NCBI RefSeq assembly: GCF_040822065.1
Contig: NZ_CP162005.1
Span: forward strand, 1,054,001-1,118,000
DNA from: Pedobacter sp. WC2423
Lineage (GTDB): Bacteria; Bacteroidota; Bacteroidia; Sphingobacteriales; Sphingobacteriaceae
Direction of reading: 5' to 3'
DNA length: 64,000 nt
Part shown: one piece after another, positions 60,458-64,000 of the stretch
Layout: the number at the start of each line of letters is the position of its first letter
Position numbering within the stretch: position 1 is the first letter of the stretch
Made by a program: the position numbers and the translations under genes
Notes under the pieces: generated by a model
What the model was told of the DNA's origin: nothing
The model's input: only the letters and a program-made list of their open reading frames with translations
Database searches by the model: none

Positions 60458-61468
60458 TTACCTTACAAATAAGCTTGTATCCAGTATCTTTTTTTCGAAA
60501 TCATATACTGGATACTTACTTTCTATGACTTTAAGCAGCATTTGAGTGGCTATCTGTCCGATTTCAAAGGCAGGCTGCCGGATAGAAGTCAGCGAAGGAT
60601 TCATCAGGTCCAGGACATCAGAATTACTAAATCCTGTAATCACAATATCCTGCGGAATTTTGATATTTAAATTCTTAAATACCATCAGGCAATCAATACT
60701 TAACCGGTCACCTGCTACAAAAATTGCATCAGGTTTTTCCTTCAGGTTCATCAATTCTTTGACTGCATTTTCTGTTTCCTGATAAAACATCCCACCATGC
60801 GGGCAATATTTAACATAGTCCTGCTCAAAAGGGATATGATGCTTGGCCAATGCGTTTTTGTAACCCTCCAGCCGTTCTATACTAATTGATAAATGCGCAG
60901 AACTCGTTAAATGTGCAATTCTTTTATATCCATTATGAATCAGATGCTCTGTGGCTTGAAAAGCTCCTTTTTCATTGTTAGCTATAACTTTATGGGTGAT
61001 TATTTCTTCTGCAACCCTGTCAAAAAACACCATTGGTAATCCTTTTTGATGCAAATCCTGAAGATGTGAAGTATCACTTGTTTCCGCAGATAAAGAAACC
61101 AGTAAGCCATCTACAGATCTGGAAGCCAGATGATGGATGTTAATTTTTTCACGCTCATAAGACTCATGGGTCTGCGTAATGATTACATGGTAACCACGGT
61201 CATAAGCAATAGATTCAATCCCGTTAATGGCCTGAGAAAAGTAATGGTTGGCAACTTCAGCCACTACCACACCAATTGATTTGCTCCGGCGTTCCTTTAA
61301 GCTCAGTGCAATAGGATTAGGGCGGTAATTTATCTTCTGTGCATACTCCCGGATAATCTTTTTGGTTTCCGGGCTGATCTCATAAGTATCACGTAAAGCC
61401 CTGGAAATCGTAGAAGTTGAATAGCCCAGAGCACTGGCTATATCTTTTAAGGTAGAGGGTACAAACAT
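60458..61468 (-). CDS. LacI family transcriptional regulator of pectin genes
   Basis: 336 residues. The N-terminal HTH (STLKDIASALGYSTSTISRAL, residues 5-25) and hinge with NPIALSLK are canonical; the rest is the periplasmic-binding-protein-like sensing domain (GVVVAEVANHYFSQAINGIES near 66-86). It sits between uxaA (convergent) and GH28 (divergent), and motifs like its probable operator precede GH28 and the pectinesterase gene. The effector may be galacturonate or a derivative such as 2-keto-3-deoxygluconate (inferred). Confidence 0.9.
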   Translation of the reverse strand: MFVPSTLKDIASALGYSTSTISRALRDTYEISPETKKIIREYAQKINYRPNPIALSLKERRSKSIGVVVAEVANHYFSQAINGIESIAYDRGYHVIITQTHESYEREKINIHHLASRSVDGLLVSLSAETSDTSHLQDLHQKGLPMVFFDRVAEEIITHKVIANNEKGAFQATEHLIHNGYKRIAHLTSSAHLSISIERLEGYKNALAKHHIPFEQDYVKYCPHGGMFYQETENAVKELMNLKEKPDAIFVAGDRLSIDCLMVFKNLNIKIPQDIVITGFSNSDVLDLMNPSLTSIRQPAFEIGQIATQMLLKVIESKYPVYDFEKKILDTSLFVR

Positions 61469-61544
61469 AACGCCTTTTTCTATTGGTTAGAATTAACACA
61501 AGTTTACATATAAATTCTGATTGTAAAATGATAGAAAACACCTG

Positions 61545-61558
61545 CGGCAACGATTGCG
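61545..61558. promoter_or_regulatory. Candidate LacI-family operator in the lacI-GH28 divergent region
   Basis: CGGCAACGATTGCG, near-palindromic (GCAA...TTGC) and matching the pectinesterase site at 11 of 14 positions. It covers the probable -33 TTGC of the GH28 promoter (TTGC at 61554-61557). Confidence 0.55.
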
Positions 61559-61584
61559 TATTTATTTTAAGTGTAATAGTTTTA
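61554..61584 (+). promoter_or_regulatory. Candidate promoter of the GH28 gene
   Basis: TTGC (61554-61557), 19 nt, then TAGTTTTA (61577-61584), close to TAnnTTTG. Its -33 element is inside the presumed LacI operator, so repressor binding would block polymerase. Confidence 0.45.
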
Positions 61585-61646
61585 TGCTGTCCTAAAACTA
61601 TGTAGACTTGTTACCTGTTGAAGAGCAAACAGCTAACCAGATTTTC

Positions 61647-63197
61647 ATGAATAATTTCCATCTAACCCTTACAGGCCTGATCATCAGCCTGGCATTGAAT
61701 ATAAGCGCACAGGATAAAAAAGCAGATCCTTTTGATCATCTGCCCATAGTGAAAGAACCCGTATTCAAAACCGATACGATCAGTATCATTAAATACGGGG
61801 CGGTAAATGATGGCATAACACTAAATACCATCCAAATTAATGAGGCTATAGCAGCCAGCAGTAAAAATGGTGGTGGGGTAGTTTTGATACCCGGAGGAAT
61901 GTGGCTGACCGGACCTATTGAACTCAAAAGTAACGTAAACCTGCACTTGCAAAAAAACGCTTTACTCCAGTTTACCAAAGACCTTAACCAGTACAAACTG
62001 GTAGAAGGAAATTGGGAAGGCGTAGCGCAAATGCGGAATCAATCACCAATCTGGGCTAATGCGCAGGAAAATATGGCAATAACCGGTTATGGAATTATTG
62101 ATGGGGCAGGAGATGTATGGCGGATGGTCAAGAAAGATAAATTGACAGAAAGCCAGTGGAAGGCACGTATAGCTTCCGGTGGTTTAGTGAATGAAGAAAA
62201 AAAAATCTGGTATCCTTCAGAAAAAACATTTAAAGGAGCTGGAATGAAAGATCCAGGGCTGATCACCAAAGATAAATCTGCTGCATTTTACGATTCGATT
62301 AAAGACTTTCTGCGTCCAAACTTGCTGGTACTGAATAACTGCAGGCAAATTTTGCTGGAAGGCGTTACTTTTCAAAATTCTCCAGCATGGAATTTACATC
62401 CGCTGATGTGCAGTGACCTTACTGTCCGGAATGTATACGTGAAAAATCCATGGTATGCACAGAATGGTGATGGAATAGACATTGAATCCTGTAAAAATGT
62501 ACTCATCGAAGGCAGTACATTTGATGTAGGTGATGATGGAATCTGTATCAAATCAGGAAGAGACGCTGCTGGTCGTAAACGAGGGATTCCAACAGAAAAT
62601 GTGGTGATCCGGAACAGTACCGTTTATCATGCCCATGGAGGTTTTGTAATTGGCAGTGAAATGTCTGGCGGAGCCAGGAACATTTATATTACTGACTGTA
62701 CCTTTATCGGTACAGACATTGGTCTGCGGTTTAAAACCACAAGGGGGAGAGGCGGCGTAGTGGAACGCATTTATGCCAGGAATATCAATATGAAGGATAT
62801 TGTTGGGGAAGCTATTCTCTTTGATATGTATTACGCAGCAGTTGATCCGATAGTTTTATCCGGAGAAAAAAGAGCAATACCAAAAATTAAACTCTTGCCT
62901 GTTACGGAAGAAACCCCTGTGTTCAGAGATTTTCATATCAGTAACATTGTTTGCGATGGTGCTGCTAAAGCCATATTCATCCGCGGTTTGCCAGAGCTGA
63001 ATATCAGTGATATTTATTTTGATCAATTGACTATCAAATCTAAAGAAGGCATTGACTTACAAGAGGCTAAAAACATACAAATGAATCATATCAATCTGAT
63101 TGTTGAACAGTCAGGACCATTGATCAGGATACAGCATGGAAATAACGTTTCCTATAAAAATCCTGATCCGGCTTCCCAATCACTTCTCCTGAAATAA
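61647..63197 (+). CDS. Polygalacturonase-like glycoside hydrolase, family 28
   Basis: 516 residues from the ATG at 61647, with a signal peptide (about 1-22, ISAQ); a TTG upstream is not needed. A beta-helix core with GH28 catalytic motifs: NGDGIDIES (N-x-D near 275), GDDGICIKSG (Asp-Asp near 294), HGGFVIGSEMSGG (His near 331), and RFKTTRGRGG (R-x-K near 359). It hydrolyses galacturonan or rhamnogalacturonan backbones. It heads the unit with the GH105 gene, which starts six bases after its stop. Confidence 0.93.
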   Translation: MNNFHLTLTGLIISLALNISAQDKKADPFDHLPIVKEPVFKTDTISIIKYGAVNDGITLNTIQINEAIAASSKNGGGVVLIPGGMWLTGPIELKSNVNLHLQKNALLQFTKDLNQYKLVEGNWEGVAQMRNQSPIWANAQENMAITGYGIIDGAGDVWRMVKKDKLTESQWKARIASGGLVNEEKKIWYPSEKTFKGAGMKDPGLITKDKSAAFYDSIKDFLRPNLLVLNNCRQILLEGVTFQNSPAWNLHPLMCSDLTVRNVYVKNPWYAQNGDGIDIESCKNVLIEGSTFDVGDDGICIKSGRDAAGRKRGIPTENVVIRNSTVYHAHGGFVIGSEMSGGARNIYITDCTFIGTDIGLRFKTTRGRGGVVERIYARNINMKDIVGEAILFDMYYAAVDPIVLSGEKRAIPKIKLLPVTEETPVFRDFHISNIVCDGAAKAIFIRGLPELNISDIYFDQLTIKSKEGIDLQEAKNIQMNHINLIVEQSGPLIRIQHGNNVSYKNPDPASQSLLLK

Positions 63198-63203
63198 ACG
63201 CTT

Positions 63204-64000
63204 ATGAAAAGATCATTTTTCCTGAAAACAGGGTTGGTTTGCCTGCTCGTTATGTATATGAATGCAGTGACAACTGCACAAACTAAACCACTAAGTGAGG
63301 CCATGGCTGCTACGGTAATGGATATCTGGCAGGATTCCCTGAATCTTGATCCAGCTAATCCCAGACCAGTTAAATGGGCCTATGACCAGGGGGTTATCCT
63401 GGAAGGAATAGAGGCCATCTGGAAAAGAACCAAATCTGATGTCTACTTTAAGTATATGCAAAAGTCTATGGATTTTTTTGTCAAAGAAGATGGAGGTATC
63501 AGCCGCTATAAACAAGCAGACTATAACATTGATAACGTCAAAAACGGGCGCACACTGCTTTCTTTATACAAAGCAACCGGGCAGAAGAAATATTTTAAAG
63601 CAGCCACATTGCTCTGGGATCAGCTTAAAAAGCAGCCCCGTACCAAAGAAGGCGGGTTCTGGCATAAAAAAATATATCCGAATCAGATGTGGCTGGACGG
63701 GTTGTACATGGGAGAACCTTTTTACGCAGAATATGCGGCTTTAATTAAAGCTGATAAAGCCTATGATGATATCGCAAACCAGTTTATTTACATGGAGAAA
63801 AATGCGCGCGACGCTAAAACAGGTTTACTCTATCATGGCTGGGATGAATCAAAACAAGAACGCTGGGCTGATAAAAAAAGTGGTGTTTCTCCAAATTTCT
63901 GGGGTAGGGCAATGGGATGGTATGGGATGGCTTTAGTCGATGTACTGGATTATTTTCCGGAAAATCATCCCAAAAGAAAAGCCCTGCTGGGCATTCTGGA
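63204..64000 (+). CDS. GH105/GH88-like unsaturated glycuronyl hydrolase (partial, cut by window end)
   Basis: The 3' end lies outside the window; about 265 residues are visible. A signal peptide (about 1-25, TTAQ) precedes an (alpha/alpha)6 barrel start. Motifs such as WAYDQGVILEGIEAIW, MWLDGLYMGEPFYAEYA with a likely catalytic Asp (near 157), and WGRAMGWYGMALVDVL fit the YteR-type family, which removes unsaturated galacturonyl residues left by pectate lyases. Six bases after the GH28 stop. Confidence 0.88.
   Translation, partial: MKRSFFLKTGLVCLLVMYMNAVTTAQTKPLSEAMAATVMDIWQDSLNLDPANPRPVKWAYDQGVILEGIEAIWKRTKSDVYFKYMQKSMDFFVKEDGGISRYKQADYNIDNVKNGRTLLSLYKATGQKKYFKAATLLWDQLKKQPRTKEGGFWHKKIYPNQMWLDGLYMGEPFYAEYAALIKADKAYDDIANQFIYMEKNARDAKTGLLYHGWDESKQERWADKKSGVSPNFWGRAMGWYGMALVDVLDYFPENHPKRKALLGIL

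Overview
The window reads as a chromosomal segment of a Bacteroidota bacterium, most likely Sphingobacteriaceae (Pedobacter-like). The evidence is SusC/FecA-style outer-membrane receptors with N-terminal carboxypeptidase-like domains, promoters of the TTTG-N19-TAnnTTTG type, TssD-type Hcp of the Bacteroidota type VI secretion system, HYC_CC_PP, DUF1080 and DUF4142 families, and a pectin-use cluster. I see no rRNA, tRNA, CRISPR array, transposase or phage gene.

Layout. 1-2332: a truncated TonB-type receptor and a secreted serine hydrolase with TPRs. 2413-7814: a seven-gene, end-to-end overlapping carotenoid operon (CarH-like regulator, crtI, crtB, unknown, idi, crtZ, lycopene cyclase), predicted to make zeaxanthin. 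A perfect inverted repeat overlaps its promoter. 7961-10693: a Tat-exported Gfo/Idh/MocA oxidoreductase and a double DUF1080 protein, a likely 3-keto-glycoside pathway. 11144-17314: a type VI secretion island with two hcp genes, a terminator, vgrG, an unknown protein, a PAAR-like/deaminase toxin, a YwqK-like immunity protein and an endonuclease V-like protein. 17389-18474: an AI-2E family membrane protein. 18600-25072: an ABC-2 exporter and TonB receptor operon with a small Cys/His-rich secreted protein. 25153-25870: a DUF6965-like protein and Hsp20, the latter with a sigma-54-like promoter. 26127-30270: an unknown protein, then a PepSY reductase and TonB receptor pair. 30655-35689: an MmcQ/YjbR protein and a giant DUF4011-helicase-nuclease-DUF3320 protein that may be an anti-phage factor. 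35749-38791: small secreted proteins, DUF4142 and a zinc alcohol dehydrogenase. 39046-50683: a nine-gene operon combining a vWA-like lipoprotein, a small membrane protein, a tubulin/FtsZ-like GTPase, two actin/Hsp70-fold proteins (one very large), two TerD proteins, an OmpA-domain membrane protein and TerC. 50919-54765: an orphan hybrid sensor and an unknown secreted protein. 54824-57652: MsrA, an SDR and an MFS exporter. 57803-64000: a pectin regulon (pectinesterase, UxaA, LacI regulator, GH28, GH105).

The two most interesting systems are the Ter-associated operon at 39046-50683 and the toxin-immunity-endonuclease V trio at 14915-17314. In the first, cytoskeletal-type GTPase and ATPase folds sit with TerD calcium-binding proteins and envelope proteins. 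The second recreates, on a type VI secretion carrier, the ywqJ-ywqK-ywqL order I recall from Bacillus subtilis. It suggests that a DNA-repair nuclease acts as a second layer of self-protection against a nucleic-acid deaminase. Functions are inferred from motifs and gene order. No database search was run.
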